Source: Alkalicoccus halolimnae
Lineage (GTDB): Bacteria; Bacillota; Bacilli; Bacillales; Salisediminibacteriaceae
Direction of reading: 5' to 3'
Assembly: GCF_008014775.2 (NCBI RefSeq)
Contig: NZ_CP144914.1
Coordinates: forward strand, 1,984,001 to 2,048,000
Length of the DNA stretch: 64,000 bases
The position numbers and the translations under genes were made by a program. Below the pieces are notes generated by a model, which saw only the letters and a list, made by a program, of their open reading frames with translations, ran no database searches and had not been told where the DNA came from. The first letter of the stretch is position 1, and every line of letters begins with the position of its first letter. Positions 28,130 to 37,421 of the stretch are shown here, piece by piece.

Positions 28130-28708
28130 CTATTGGGCGTCTAAGAGAACATGCTTATTCTTTATAAAATAATCTACCCCGGAAAATACTGTCAGGATAA
28201 CAGCTATATAAATCATTACTACATCAAACGGAAAATTCACTAATTCAAAGATTATGTTATGAAGAAGCAGAGCAGACGCCGCTACAATTTGACTGACAGT
28301 CTTCCATTTACCCCATATACTTGCAGCTATAACTTCCCCGCTGCCGGAAGCGACAAGACGCAGGCCGGTAACTGCGAATTCTCTGCTTAAAATAACTACA
28401 GCTGCCCAGGCAGGAAACATATCGAGACCAACAAGCCCTACAAAAGCTGCTGTTATAAGAAGTTTGTCGGCAAGGGGGTCCAGAAATTTCCCCATACTTG
28501 TCACAAGATTATATCTGCGCGCGTAATATCCATCAAGCCAATCTGTAGCAGCAGCAACAATAAAAATAAGAGCAGCTATAAAATGGGATAACGGAATAAC
28601 GGCTCCTAATAATGTGAGGGAACCCCATCCAAAATCTATAAGCAGGAAAACCATAAATATTGGAATTAACAATATGCGTGAAATCGTAATTTGATTAGGT
28701 ATATTCAT
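28130..28708 (-). CDS. pgsA: PgsA, CDP-diacylglycerol-glycerol-3-phosphate phosphatidyltransferase
   Basis: Integral membrane enzyme that makes phosphatidylglycerol phosphate, the first committed step to phosphatidylglycerol. It has 192 residues. The CDP-alcohol phosphotransferase motif DG-AR-G-D is present as DWLDGYYARRYNLVTSMGKFLDPLADK (split by two gaps in this reading), and several hydrophobic helices cover the protein. The ATG follows a GGGGAGGG ribosome site. It is separated from rodZ by a terminator, so it probably has its own promoter in 28709-28884, and it starts the pgsA-cinA-helicase unit. Confidence 0.97.
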   Translation of the reverse strand: MNIPNQITISRILLIPIFMVFLLIDFGWGSLTLLGAVIPLSHFIAALIFIVAAATDWLDGYYARRYNLVTSMGKFLDPLADKLLITAAFVGLVGLDMFPAWAAVVILSREFAVTGLRLVASGSGEVIAASIWGKWKTVSQIVAASALLLHNIIFELVNFPFDVVMIYIAVILTVFSGVDYFIKNKHVLLDAQ

Positions 28709-28884
28709 AGTACCCTCCCCGGTTATCCTGGCCGCCGAACATATGTAGGCCGATTATATTTTACCAAAAAGTATCGTAAATTGCTAACGGTCTTTTTCCA
28801 GCCGTCTTTTTAATTATTTGCCGCCAGGTTCCCCCACCTTCTGCTTAAGTCATAACTGTGCTTTAAAAATATTACTGAAGTTTG

Positions 28885-28928
28885 AAAAAAATGCCTCGCA
28901 GGAAAGTGAGAAGGCTGCGGGCATTTTT
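28885..28928 (-). terminator. rodZ terminator
   Basis: AAATGCC and GGCATTT with an inner CGCAG/CTGCG pair; seven T follow on the minus strand. The hairpin begins at the rodZ stop codon. Confidence 0.85.
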
Positions 28929-29767
28929 CATGACGTATTGTTTTGCAGGATAATGTAAATGCGATGATCATCTGTTTCGTACTGCAGTTCTTCTCCATTT
29001 ATAAATATAGAGGCTGTTCTGGCGTTGCCGAGATTGAATGTCACCTCTGTTTCTTCGCTGAAATCAAAGGAAGCTTCTTCCCCATCGGAATGCTCCTGCT
29101 GGTGAATTTCATTTCCTTCACTGTCAAGGATCTGTACCCAGCTTCCCCCGGAAAAAACCATCTCGACTTCCATCTCTTCATTCCCTGACATTGAATAGGT
29201 AAAGCGATTATCTTCACGGCTTTCAAAAGTCAGCTGACTGCCTTCATTTCCAGATTCATTTTCTTCGTTACTCTGATCTGATGTTTCTTCATCTGCTTCA
29301 GCATCATCCGTTTCATCTGCAGCGATATTGGACGGCGGGCTGCTGTTACTTCCCTGGGTTCCATCGTCACTTTGATTAAACAGCCAAAAAGCGAAACCAA
29401 CAGCCACGATAACACTAATGGCAAGGATTGTTGGCAGCAGAGTTATCAAAGGCGGTTTTTCTCTCGGGGCCCCTGTCGATGTTTTTTTCCTGGCGGTCCT
29501 TTTTGGAAGACCCTGCGGATCTGATCGTTTTGGCTGAGGGAGTTCCTCAGCATGTTCTTCAAATAGTTCAGCAGAATGCAGGCCTACAGCTTCTGCATAA
29601 CTTTTTATAAATGCCCGGGCATAAAAATCCCCAGGCATTTCCGAATAGTTCCCTGCTTCAATCGCTTCCAGATAGCGCTTCTGAATTTTTGTTTTCTGCT
29701 GGAGTTCATCCAGCGATACCCCTTTTTCCTGACGGGCTTTTTTTAATTTATTACCTAGTTCTGACAC
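28928..29767 (-). CDS. rodZ: RodZ, cell-shape protein with helix-turn-helix and one membrane segment
   Basis: Membrane protein that links MreB filaments to the elongation machinery. It has about 279 residues. The N-terminal cytoplasmic Xre-type helix-turn-helix (LKKARQEKGVSLDELQQKTKI) is followed by a basic stretch, one transmembrane helix (LPTILAISVIVAVGFAFWLF, about 110-130), a Ser/Glu/Asp-rich linker and a C-terminal DUF4115 beta domain (about 180-275). Start is uncertain between two GTG codons; 29767 has the better spacing. Corresponds to B. subtilis ymfM and lies between ymfK and pgsA, as there. Confidence 0.92.
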   Translation of the reverse strand: MSELGNKLKKARQEKGVSLDELQQKTKIQKRYLEAIEAGNYSEMPGDFYARAFIKSYAEAVGLHSAELFEEHAEELPQPKRSDPQGLPKRTARKKTSTGAPREKPPLITLLPTILAISVIVAVGFAFWLFNQSDDGTQGSNSSPPSNIAADETDDAEADEETSDQSNEENESGNEGSQLTFESREDNRFTYSMSGNEEMEVEMVFSGGSWVQILDSEGNEIHQQEHSDGEEASFDFSEETEVTFNLGNARTASIFINGEELQYETDDHRIYIILQNNTS

Positions 29768-29793
29768 CCTATCCACCCACTTACTGAGTAATA

Positions 29794-30558
29794 TTAAAAA
29801 GCAGAGTAATTCTGTTCCACCTCTTCGTAAGAAATGACCTGGTTTTCGTCACTGCGCAGTTCAATGATATAGTCAAAATCATCAAGTGTATACTCGGTGG
29901 AGCGAATGAAAATGTCCGGATGTTCCACTACTTTCGTAGCTGGAAGTCTCATCATTTCTGCTACGAGCATGCGATGCTTTTCTGATCCGCGCATCGTTGA
30001 AACAATTCCATCGATTATATATATATTATCTTCCAGCATCTCATCGTCTGCAAGCTGGCTTCTAATCGTCTGCTTCAGCATCGTTGATGATAAAAACGAC
30101 CACTTCCGGTTGGCACATACGCTTGCTGCCACTACGGATTCTGTTTTACCTACTCTCGGCATACCGCGGATACCTACGAGACGGTGGCCTTCTTTCATGA
30201 AAATTTCTGCCATGAAATCAACGAGAATCCCCAGCTCATCCCTTACGAATCGAAAGATTTTCTTTTCATCTTCGTCTCTTTCGATGTAGCGGCCGTGTCT
30301 TATAGCAAGACGGTCCCTTAATTTCGGCTCCCTTATTTTCAATAAAGTGATGACGTCCATCGTCTCCATTATATGCTTTAGTCTTTGCATAGCTTCATCA
30401 CTCTGGCTTTTGATTAAGAGCCCGCGGCGCTGATGCTCTACCCCATTGATAGTGATAATATTGATCCTGAGCATTCCGAGCAGAGAAGCGATTTCTCCCA
30501 GCAGCCCGGGCCGATTTTCATGAATTTGATACTCCATATACCATTCTTTCTTTTCCAT
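29794..30558 (-). CDS. ymfK: YmfK, DUF3388 protein with ACT-like and P-loop regions
   Basis: A 254-residue soluble protein of unknown function, conserved in Bacillaceae. Residues about 7-45 look like an ACT regulatory domain (YQIHENRPGLLGEIASLLG), and a P-loop-like motif GIRGMPRVGKTE follows near residue 140, then a possible Walker B region (DNIYIIDGIVSTMRG). The start is the ATG 9 bases after GAGGAGGT; the frame extends far upstream without support. ymfJ, which sits between ymfI and ymfK in B. subtilis, is absent. Identity as the YmfK family is fairly sure; its biochemical role is not known. Confidence 0.85.
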   Translation of the reverse strand: MEKKEWYMEYQIHENRPGLLGEIASLLGMLRINIITINGVEHQRRGLLIKSQSDEAMQRLKHIMETMDVITLLKIREPKLRDRLAIRHGRYIERDEDEKKIFRFVRDELGILVDFMAEIFMKEGHRLVGIRGMPRVGKTESVVAASVCANRKWSFLSSTMLKQTIRSQLADDEMLEDNIYIIDGIVSTMRGSEKHRMLVAEMMRLPATKVVEHPDIFIRSTEYTLDDFDYIIELRSDENQVISYEEVEQNYSAF

Positions 30559-30685
30559 TAGATTACCTCCTCTCATATACCGTGCTTTAAAAATCCACAC
30601 TTTGTTAAAAATTAAAACGATAGTAAAAAGTAACCTGCCGCCTTCATAAGCTCTATAAACGAATGAAGAAGGTAGAATAGTATAT

Positions 30686-31405
30686 TTACGTGTACCATGC
30701 CCCGTTCGCACGAAGTACATGGCCATTGACATAAGAGGCAGCCGGACCTGCAAGGAAAATCACGCAATCAGCAATTTCTGAGGGTTCAGCCAGTCTTGAA
30801 GCAGGGATTTCCTCTATGAGAGCGGCAATTTCGTCATGCGAATAATTATCCATCATAGGAGAACGTACAGCTCCCGGGGTAACAGCGTTAACACGGATAC
30901 CACTTGGTGCTGTTTCTTTAGCCAGAGCTTTCACAAAGCCTATCTGGGCAGCTTTACAGGTGGAATAAGTCACCTCCATGGAAGCACCGGTTTCACCCCA
31001 TATAGAGGATACGAATATAATCTTACCTTCCCCTTCGTTAATCATACCTGGAAGCACCTTTTGAATAATAGCAGCCGGAGAAGCTACTGCTATGTTAAAT
31101 TCCCGCCCCATTCTGAGAGGATTTTCTGTTTGAAAAAGAGCAGGTGAGGCAACTCCTGCACAATGTACGATTAACTGAGGGGTGCATCCGGCCTCGAGAA
31201 ATTTTTGTGCAGTTTCTTCCGGATGGAAAAAATCAGCCTGAAAAAGATCTATATCCGTTAAAGGAGTCAGTTTCTCTTTCAACTGCTCCGCTTTTTCTTT
31301 ATGCGCACAGTAATGAAGCGTAAGCCGGTAGTCTTCAGCAAGTTTCTCTGCCAGAGCTTCTCCAATCGTTCCTGTCGCTCCTGTAATCAAAGCCTGCGGT
31401 TTCAT
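30686..31405 (-). CDS. ymfI: YmfI, short-chain dehydrogenase (EF-P 5-aminopentanone reductase)
   Basis: A 239-residue SDR-fold NAD(P)H oxidoreductase. In B. subtilis YmfI reduces the 5-aminopentanone group on EF-P to 5-aminopentanol, the last step of that modification. Visible are the nucleotide-binding TGATGTIGEALAEKLA, HCAGVASPALF, the catalytic Ser region VSSIWGETGASMEVTYSTCKAAQIG with YxxxK, and NAVTPGAVRSPM. Its ATG overlaps the ymfH stop by 4 bases. The gene is grouped with ymfH and ymfF, which strengthens the assignment; by sequence alone it could be any FabG-like reductase. Confidence 0.88.
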   Translation of the reverse strand: MKPQALITGATGTIGEALAEKLAEDYRLTLHYCAHKEKAEQLKEKLTPLTDIDLFQADFFHPEETAQKFLEAGCTPQLIVHCAGVASPALFQTENPLRMGREFNIAVASPAAIIQKVLPGMINEGEGKIIFVSSIWGETGASMEVTYSTCKAAQIGFVKALAKETAPSGIRVNAVTPGAVRSPMMDNYSHDEIAALIEEIPASRLAEPSEIADCVIFLAGPAASYVNGHVLRANGAWYT

Positions 31406-32700
31406 GAATTGGGTTCTTCCGGGATGATAATACACGAAGCCAGCTGATTTTTTGTGTCAAAATGAGCATGAAGTGTTTCTTTTAAAGACTCCTCCGTAAG
31501 CTCTTCCAAAACGGGAATTACATCGAACAGATGCATCTCATTGAAGTAGTACCGTGTAAATTGATTTGCGATATACTCCGGAGAATTAAGCGCCCTAAGA
31601 AAGAAGCCGATCTTTTTTTTGCGTATCCGCTCAAAAGCAGCTACCGGAAAAGGTGCGTCAATAAAGGAATGGATCATATCTTCAATTCTTTCGGCTAAAG
31701 CTTTAGGATCTGATGAGTCTCCACCTATTACTGAAAATCCAAAACCTTTCTCTGCCGTATAGTCAAAACTGAAAGATTCATCGATTAAGCCTTCTGAAAA
31801 AAGCACCTGATAGTTTTCAGAACTCTGGCCAAACATAAGCTCTAACAACAGCTGTACAGAAAGTTCATGGTGCAGAAGTTCTTTCCCCTGACGGTGAGGG
31901 GCAGCCTCTTTAATTCCTACGAGACATTTTCCAACTTTAACAGGCATAGGAATGAGCTTCGATTTCTTAGCAGCCTGTTTCGGTTCTTCGTCAAAATAAC
32001 GACTCGGATTTGAAGCTTCCTTGAATTTTTTCTGCTGCTGATTTTCTTTAACAAATTCCATCATAGGCTCTGCTTCTACATTACCAACGATAAAAAGAGT
32101 CATATTGCCGGGGTGATAGAACGTATTATAACAGGTATACAGGTCATCTTTAGTAATTTCAGCTATGGATTCAGCGGTTCCGGCGATGTCGGTCTTAACG
32201 GGATGATTATGATAAAGAGCATCAAGCAGACCGAAAAAATTCTGCCAGTCCGGGTTGTCTTCATACATGCTGATTTCCTGCTCGATGATACCTTTTTCTT
32301 TCTCCACTGTTTCTTCTGTGAAATAGGGATGCTGCACAAAATTTAATAACGTTTCTATATTTTTATAGACATTGGAGGTGCTTGAAAATAGATACGCTGT
32401 TCTGGTGAAGCTTGTAAACGCGTTTGCGCTCGCACCCTGTTTGCTGAAATCCTGAAACACATCCCCTTCTTCATGCTCAAACATCTTATGCTCGAGAAAA
32501 TGAGCAATTCCATCCGGTACTTTCACGCCTTCATTTTGTCCAATCGGTGTAAATTGATTATCAATAGACCCATACTCAGCTGTGAAAGTCGCATACGTCT
32601 TGTTGAAACCTGCTTTAGGAAGAATGAATACTGTCAATCCGTTTTCCAGCTTTTCGGAGTAAAGTTCTTCGTTTAACTGTTCAAAGACGAGTTGTTCCAT
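31402..32700 (-). CDS. ymfH: YmfH, M16-family peptidase-like protein (active-site motif kept)
   Basis: A 432-residue M16 (pitrilysin-type) protein associated with EF-P 5-aminopentanol modification in B. subtilis. It keeps the inverted zinc motif HFLEH (in GIAHFLEHKMFEH) and the downstream glutamate region, so it may be a working metalloprotease, unlike its partner YmfF. The two presumably form a heterodimer, as is usual for paired M16 proteins. The ATG overlaps the ymfF stop (TAATG) and follows GAAGGAGGGG. Its own stop overlaps ymfI. Confidence 0.93.
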   Translation of the reverse strand: MEQLVFEQLNEELYSEKLENGLTVFILPKAGFNKTYATFTAEYGSIDNQFTPIGQNEGVKVPDGIAHFLEHKMFEHEEGDVFQDFSKQGASANAFTSFTRTAYLFSSTSNVYKNIETLLNFVQHPYFTEETVEKEKGIIEQEISMYEDNPDWQNFFGLLDALYHNHPVKTDIAGTAESIAEITKDDLYTCYNTFYHPGNMTLFIVGNVEAEPMMEFVKENQQQKKFKEASNPSRYFDEEPKQAAKKSKLIPMPVKVGKCLVGIKEAAPHRQGKELLHHELSVQLLLELMFGQSSENYQVLFSEGLIDESFSFDYTAEKGFGFSVIGGDSSDPKALAERIEDMIHSFIDAPFPVAAFERIRKKKIGFFLRALNSPEYIANQFTRYYFNEMHLFDVIPVLEELTEESLKETLHAHFDTKNQLASCIIIPEEPNS

Positions 32701-33965
32701 TACTTATCCCCTCCTTCTCCGTGCAGAAAATAAGTGGTATCTTTTATTATATTCTCTCCTGCACGCAGCATATCCTCTTTTGTTACCTTATCAATTGCTT
32801 TTATCCAGTCTTCTGCTGAAATATCCCGGCCGATAATCGCGCCGTGATACTCCAGTTCTATTCTTCCCCGCGGAACATCAATGGTTTCAAGTATCTGATT
32901 TTTCAAAACAGCTTTTGTCTGATCAATATCTTCTTCCGTGAAGCTTCCCTTCTGCATTTCACTCAGCTGTTTATCAATTATTTCTGAAGCCTCTTCGAAT
33001 TTCCCTGAATCTATTCCTGCAAGCACAATGATTAATCCTTTGTGACTTTCTACACGGGAGGCTGCATAATAAGCCAAGTTGGCTTTTTCCCTCACATTTA
33101 TAAAAAGTTTGGAGTGAGGGGACCCGCCAAAGAGGCTGTTAAAAACCTGCAGAGGGAAATAGTCTGGATCACCAAAAACAACATTTGTACGGTAGCCGAT
33201 ATGCAGCTTCCCCTGCTGCACATCCTGCTTTTCTTTTACAATTCTTGCTTCTTCCGCAACTTTTTCTGTCTCTAATTTGTAAGGAAGAGGGTTGTTGTCC
33301 TTAAGCAGCATATATTCATTCATAAATGCCTTAATGTTCTTTTCCTCTACATCTCCAACAACATAAAAATCAAATGCTGCCTCCTTAAGAAGTTTTTTAT
33401 AAGCTTTATACAGACTTTGTCCGTTTATGGAATCCAGTTCCTTTTCATATCCGAGTACCGGTACAGAGTAAGGTTCGTCTCTGCACATTTCTTCTGTAAG
33501 CCTCATGTTGGCATAGCGCATTTTATCATCGTAAACACTTGCTATTTTCTGCCTGTGAGAGCGTTTTTCCTCCTCTACTGCCTGTTCTGAAAAGGAATCG
33601 TTTTCCACAAGAGGATACAGAAGGACAGAAGCAAGAAGCTGAATGGCTCTTCCTGTCAATGGAGTTGTATCTGTAAGAAATTTTTCATTTGCCACTTCCA
33701 TCCGGAAAGTCATCACATGGTGTTCCCCCTTTTTCACTACATCGGCAGTGAAATGGGCTCCATATAATTCCTCCAGTGCTCCCTGGATATGCTGCCGGCT
33801 TGGAAAATGGAAGCTTCCTCTTTCTAATACGGCGGGAAGAAGGGCTCTTTCCGTAGCTGTTTTTTTATTCAGAGGTGTTCTCAGCTGCATAACAAAAGTC
33901 GTAGTTTTGAATGTGTCCACTGGTGAAACGTGTGTCTTAATGGATTGTACCGTGAAATTACCCAA
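32700..33965 (-). CDS. ymfF: YmfF, M16-family protein without the zinc motif
   Basis: A 421-residue M16-fold partner of YmfH. The HxxEH zinc motif that should follow the first strand is missing: the equivalent stretch reads AVLERGSFHFPS. It is therefore likely a non-catalytic subunit. The C-terminal M16 half is preserved (HIGYRTNVVFGDPDYF, GSPHSKLFINVREKANLAYYA). The TTG start is 6 bases after AGAGGAGAG. It follows the GntR regulator gene at 14 bases, so the regulator, ymfF, ymfH and ymfI probably form one operon. Confidence 0.92.
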   Translation of the reverse strand: MGNFTVQSIKTHVSPVDTFKTTTFVMQLRTPLNKKTATERALLPAVLERGSFHFPSRQHIQGALEELYGAHFTADVVKKGEHHVMTFRMEVANEKFLTDTTPLTGRAIQLLASVLLYPLVENDSFSEQAVEEEKRSHRQKIASVYDDKMRYANMRLTEEMCRDEPYSVPVLGYEKELDSINGQSLYKAYKKLLKEAAFDFYVVGDVEEKNIKAFMNEYMLLKDNNPLPYKLETEKVAEEARIVKEKQDVQQGKLHIGYRTNVVFGDPDYFPLQVFNSLFGGSPHSKLFINVREKANLAYYAASRVESHKGLIIVLAGIDSGKFEEASEIIDKQLSEMQKGSFTEEDIDQTKAVLKNQILETIDVPRGRIELEYHGAIIGRDISAEDWIKAIDKVTKEDMLRAGENIIKDTTYFLHGEGGDK

Positions 33966-33978
33966 ATTTATCTCTCCT

Positions 33979-34701
33979 CTAAAAAACTCGTTTTCTTAAC
34001 ACATGAAACTTGAATTTGTCTGCACGAAAATAGTTAATGGAATATAGAACAGGATTTTCAGATGCATCATAATGCATCTGCTTCAGCACAAGCAGCGCTG
34101 TTTCGGGCTCACACTGCAGAATGCCGGAAATTTTTTCGTGATATCCAATTGGTTCAATTTGAGTCATTGCATAAGCAATCGATGTTCCCGATTTCTCCAG
34201 CTGATCAAAAAGTGATTGTTCTCCGTAAGACATAAAATCCGGAAGAAGTTCTTTCGGTATTTTATCCAGACAGTATACAACAGGCTCCTCATCAGCAGTA
34301 CGTACACGTTCTATCGTTAACACCTCTTCGAGAGCATCGTTATGAAAACGATGTCGATCCTCTTCTTCAGCTTTCTCCACTACGGAAGAAAGGAAATTTG
34401 TTCCTGGGACTTTTTTCCCTCTGCGGATCATGTCCGTTACGCTGAACAACTCTTCGATGCCCGAGGAAAAAAGCGGCTTTGTATTTATAAATGTCCCGAC
34501 TCCATGTCTTCGAATGACAACACTTTCGTCTTCCAGCATTCTCAACGCTTCTCTCAGTGTAGCTCTGCTTACACCCAGCTGTTTGGAGAGCTGGAATTCA
34601 GAGGGGAGTCTCTCCCCCGCTTCATACAACCCTTCTTCTATATCTTCTTTAATCTTGTCAATAACCTGTAAATAAAGCGGTCTCGAATCTGATCTAATCA
34701 A
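33979..34701 (-). CDS. ymfC: GntR/HutC-family transcriptional regulator
   Basis: A 240-residue regulator with an N-terminal winged helix-turn-helix ([41 protein letters not shown]) and a C-terminal UTRA ligand-binding domain (from about residue 90). It corresponds in position to B. subtilis ymfC. The TTG start lies 6 bases after GGAGGAG; the open frame to 34785 is Cys-rich nonsense before it. First gene of the run ymfC-ymfF-ymfH-ymfI, so it may regulate its own operon; its ligand is unknown and no operator could be assigned. Confidence 0.92.
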   Translation of the reverse strand: MIRSDSRPLYLQVIDKIKEDIEEGLYEAGERLPSEFQLSKQLGVSRATLREALRMLEDESVVIRRHGVGTFINTKPLFSSGIEELFSVTDMIRRGKKVPGTNFLSSVVEKAEEEDRHRFHNDALEEVLTIERVRTADEEPVVYCLDKIPKELLPDFMSYGEQSLFDQLEKSGTSIAYAMTQIEPIGYHEKISGILQCEPETALLVLKQMHYDASENPVLYSINYFRADKFKFHVLRKRVF

Positions 34702-34874
34702 TATACTCTCCTCCTGAATAACATTCTCAATTAATGGCCAATCACTATGGCAGCCGCAGGAAAAACAGCAGCCTGCAGCAGACATAAATTCCTTAAAAGA
34801 GACTTATTTCTTTCTGCTTAATAGAGAAAGAAGTATAAACTGTTGTCTCTGTCTCAACTGACAGGAGGAAATGT

Positions 34875-37235
34875 CTATGTTTCTTCTATTTTAGCTGCCA
34901 GAACCTCCCGGGGTTTACTGCCTTCGTAAGGTCCTACGACCCCTCTCTGCTCCATTTCATCAATCAGCCTTGCTGCACGCGCATACCCAATCCGGAACCT
35001 TCTCTGCAGGAGGGAAACCGAAGCAGTCTGCATTCCTGTTACGAGAGAAACTGCGTCAGAATACAGGGCATCATCTGATTCTTCCGGCTCTGTTTCCGGG
35101 TTATCAGAAGGCATCATTTCTTCTGCGTACTGCGCCTGCTGCTGTTCAATACAGTGTCGGACAATACTCTCAACTTCATCATCCCCTAAAAAGGCTCCCT
35201 GTATTCTTGTTGGTTTATTGGCTCCTACAGGCAGGAACAGCATATCTCCTTTGCCGAGCAGCTTCTCCGCCCCGTTCCCGTCAATAATTGTGCGTGAATC
35301 GGTTGAGCTTGAAACTCCGAAAGCAATTCGGGAAGGGATATTGGCCTTAATAACTCCAGTTATTACATCGACTGATGGGCGCTGTGTAGCAATTATGAGA
35401 TGAATGCCTGCGGCTCTTGCCATTTGTGCAAGGCGGGTGATAGCATCCTCGACCTCCCCTGAAGCCACCATCATTAAGTCAGCCAGCTCGTCTACCAGAA
35501 CAACTATATATGGAAGCGGATTGTACGGATCTTCTTCTCTCGTTTCATTTTCACGCATAATATGCTGATTATACCCTTCGAGATTGCGCGTACCGGTAGA
35601 AGCAAACAGTTCGTAGCGCCTTTCCATTTCATTAACGACTTTTTTAAGAGCCTGCGCAGCTTTTTTCGGTTCCGTTACTACGGGGGAAAGCAGGTGGGGA
35701 ATCCCATTATAAACATTCAATTCCACCATTTTAGGGTCGATCATCATTAATTTTACTTCATGAGGCTTGCTGCGGAGAAGTATGCTGACAATAATTCCAT
35801 TTATACAGACACTTTTACCACTTCCCGTAGCGCCGGCTACAAGCAGGTGGGGCATTTTGTTTAATTCTGCCATCACAGCATCGCCGGAAATGTCTCTTCC
35901 AAGAGCAATAGCGAGAGGATTCTTTTTGTTTTTCATCTCGGGTGATTCGAGAACTTCTCTTAATGTGACGAGAGAAACTTCCTGATTCGGTACTTCAATA
36001 CCTATCGCTGACTTTCCCGGAATCGGCGCTTCCATACGGATATCCTTTGCCGCTAAAGCTAATGCCAGATCATCCGTCAGATTAACTATTTTACTCACTT
36101 TTACTCCGATGGATGGATAAACTTCATATTTTGTAACCGAAGGTCCAAGATGAACACGGGTTACTTTGGCTGAAACCCCGAAACTTGACAAAGTTTCCTC
36201 CAGTTTGCGGGCGTTTTTTGAAAGAAGAGAATGTTCTTTGGATTGGGATTGTTTAACAGGTGTCGTTAACAAGTTAGATGAAGGAAGCTGGTAATCTATA
36301 TTTTCCTGTTCCTGAACTACTAATGAAGCTGAATTCTCTGTTTTTACTGGTTCGTCCTCTTTTTGTGCCGGAAGTTTTTCCGTACTTATGTTTTCCGCCG
36401 GTGCTTTTTCTGTATCCTGTCCGTCCTCCAGGTTTTTGTAAGCATTTGCAGTAAAATCATAAATAACAGGTTCTTTTTCTTCCGCATTTTCCTTTTTAAC
36501 GTTCTCTGCAGGTTCTTCTTCAGGAGAAAACGGAACTGATTTGTCTTCTACTTCTTCTGATACGTTCTCACTTCTCTGTTTCCACCTCTGTTTCATATCA
36601 TTTTTAAAGCCGCTCATCATGGAGGAAATTTTAAAACCTACACTTTTCCAGACCGGTTTTTGTTTTTCTCCTCCTCGTTTCAGAAGATCTACAAACGAAA
36701 GTCCAGTAAGAATTATAATCCCTGTAACTGTAAGTCCTGCTGCAATTAAAACCGCTCCTGCCGCGGCAGCCAACTGATGGATGCTTTGAAACAGCATTCC
36801 TCCAATAATCCCTCCGGAAAGAGGCTGGGCCTCTCCAAAATTCTCCAGATGATACCGGAATGGCGCCATAAGCGTACGATCTGTTAACTCATTATGTAGA
36901 GAAAGGTGAGCAAGCATACTGATTCCTGCACCCGTAATAAGAATCCCCCCGGTTATGCGGGACCAAATATCTGGCAGTCTGCGCTTCCACATAAAAAATA
37001 AAGAAAACATCACGAGAGATATACTGAGCAGCGGATGAAGACTTCCTGCTGCAAATCGGAAAACGGACTGGCCGGCATTTCCTGCAGGCCCGAGACCAAA
37101 TAAAATCACAATAGAAAAAATGAGCAGGAACATTCCTCCTACTTCCAATATTAAAGCACGTTTCCACTGCTGTTGTTTTTTTGTCGGCTTAGCTGCCGGT
37201 TTACGACTCTTTTTTCTGGTTGTTTTACGTGCCAA
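34875..37235 (-). CDS. spoIIIE: SpoIIIE/FtsK DNA translocase
   Basis: Septal ATPase that pumps DNA through a closing division septum. It has 786 residues, as in B. subtilis SpoIIIE. A basic N-terminus is followed by four or so membrane helices (residues about 28-185), a charged low-complexity linker, and the RecA-like motor: Walker [15 protein letters not shown], Walker [18 protein letters not shown]. The gamma domain that reads DNA polarity sites ([21 protein letters not shown]) ends it. The TTG start is 9 bases after AAGGAG. In vegetative cells it clears trapped DNA, so it says nothing about sporulation. tepA, next to it in B. subtilis, is not present. Confidence 0.97.
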   Translation of the reverse strand: MARKTTRKKSRKPAAKPTKKQQQWKRALILEVGGMFLLIFSIVILFGLGPAGNAGQSVFRFAAGSLHPLLSISLVMFSLFFMWKRRLPDIWSRITGGILITGAGISMLAHLSLHNELTDRTLMAPFRYHLENFGEAQPLSGGIIGGMLFQSIHQLAAAAGAVLIAAGLTVTGIIILTGLSFVDLLKRGGEKQKPVWKSVGFKISSMMSGFKNDMKQRWKQRSENVSEEVEDKSVPFSPEEEPAENVKKENAEEKEPVIYDFTANAYKNLEDGQDTEKAPAENISTEKLPAQKEDEPVKTENSASLVVQEQENIDYQLPSSNLLTTPVKQSQSKEHSLLSKNARKLEETLSSFGVSAKVTRVHLGPSVTKYEVYPSIGVKVSKIVNLTDDLALALAAKDIRMEAPIPGKSAIGIEVPNQEVSLVTLREVLESPEMKNKKNPLAIALGRDISGDAVMAELNKMPHLLVAGATGSGKSVCINGIIVSILLRSKPHEVKLMMIDPKMVELNVYNGIPHLLSPVVTEPKKAAQALKKVVNEMERRYELFASTGTRNLEGYNQHIMRENETREEDPYNPLPYIVVLVDELADLMMVASGEVEDAITRLAQMARAAGIHLIIATQRPSVDVITGVIKANIPSRIAFGVSSSTDSRTIIDGNGAEKLLGKGDMLFLPVGANKPTRIQGAFLGDDEVESIVRHCIEQQQAQYAEEMMPSDNPETEPEESDDALYSDAVSLVTGMQTASVSLLQRRFRIGYARAARLIDEMEQRGVVGPYEGSKPREVLAAKIEET

Positions 37236-37322
37236 CTGAAGCCACTCCTTTACAGATTTCCCGCTCTGCGAACGTTTGTTTTACAGTAATATCTTACCAT
37301 GACCGGAAGGGAGAAAAAAGTT

Positions 37323-37376
37323 AAAAAACGGAGATGCTTCATAAGCCGTAAGAACAACTTTTGAAACATCTCCGCC
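37323..37376 (-). terminator. Terminator after the RNase J gene
   Basis: CGGAGATG and CATCTCCG with flanking GTTTCA/TGAAGC pairing enclose a 27-base loop; six T follow on the minus strand. Confidence 0.75.
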
Positions 37377-37421
37377 TATGAGCATGGGTTCGCGCATTAG
37401 TGTAAAGAGTCTTTTAAATAT

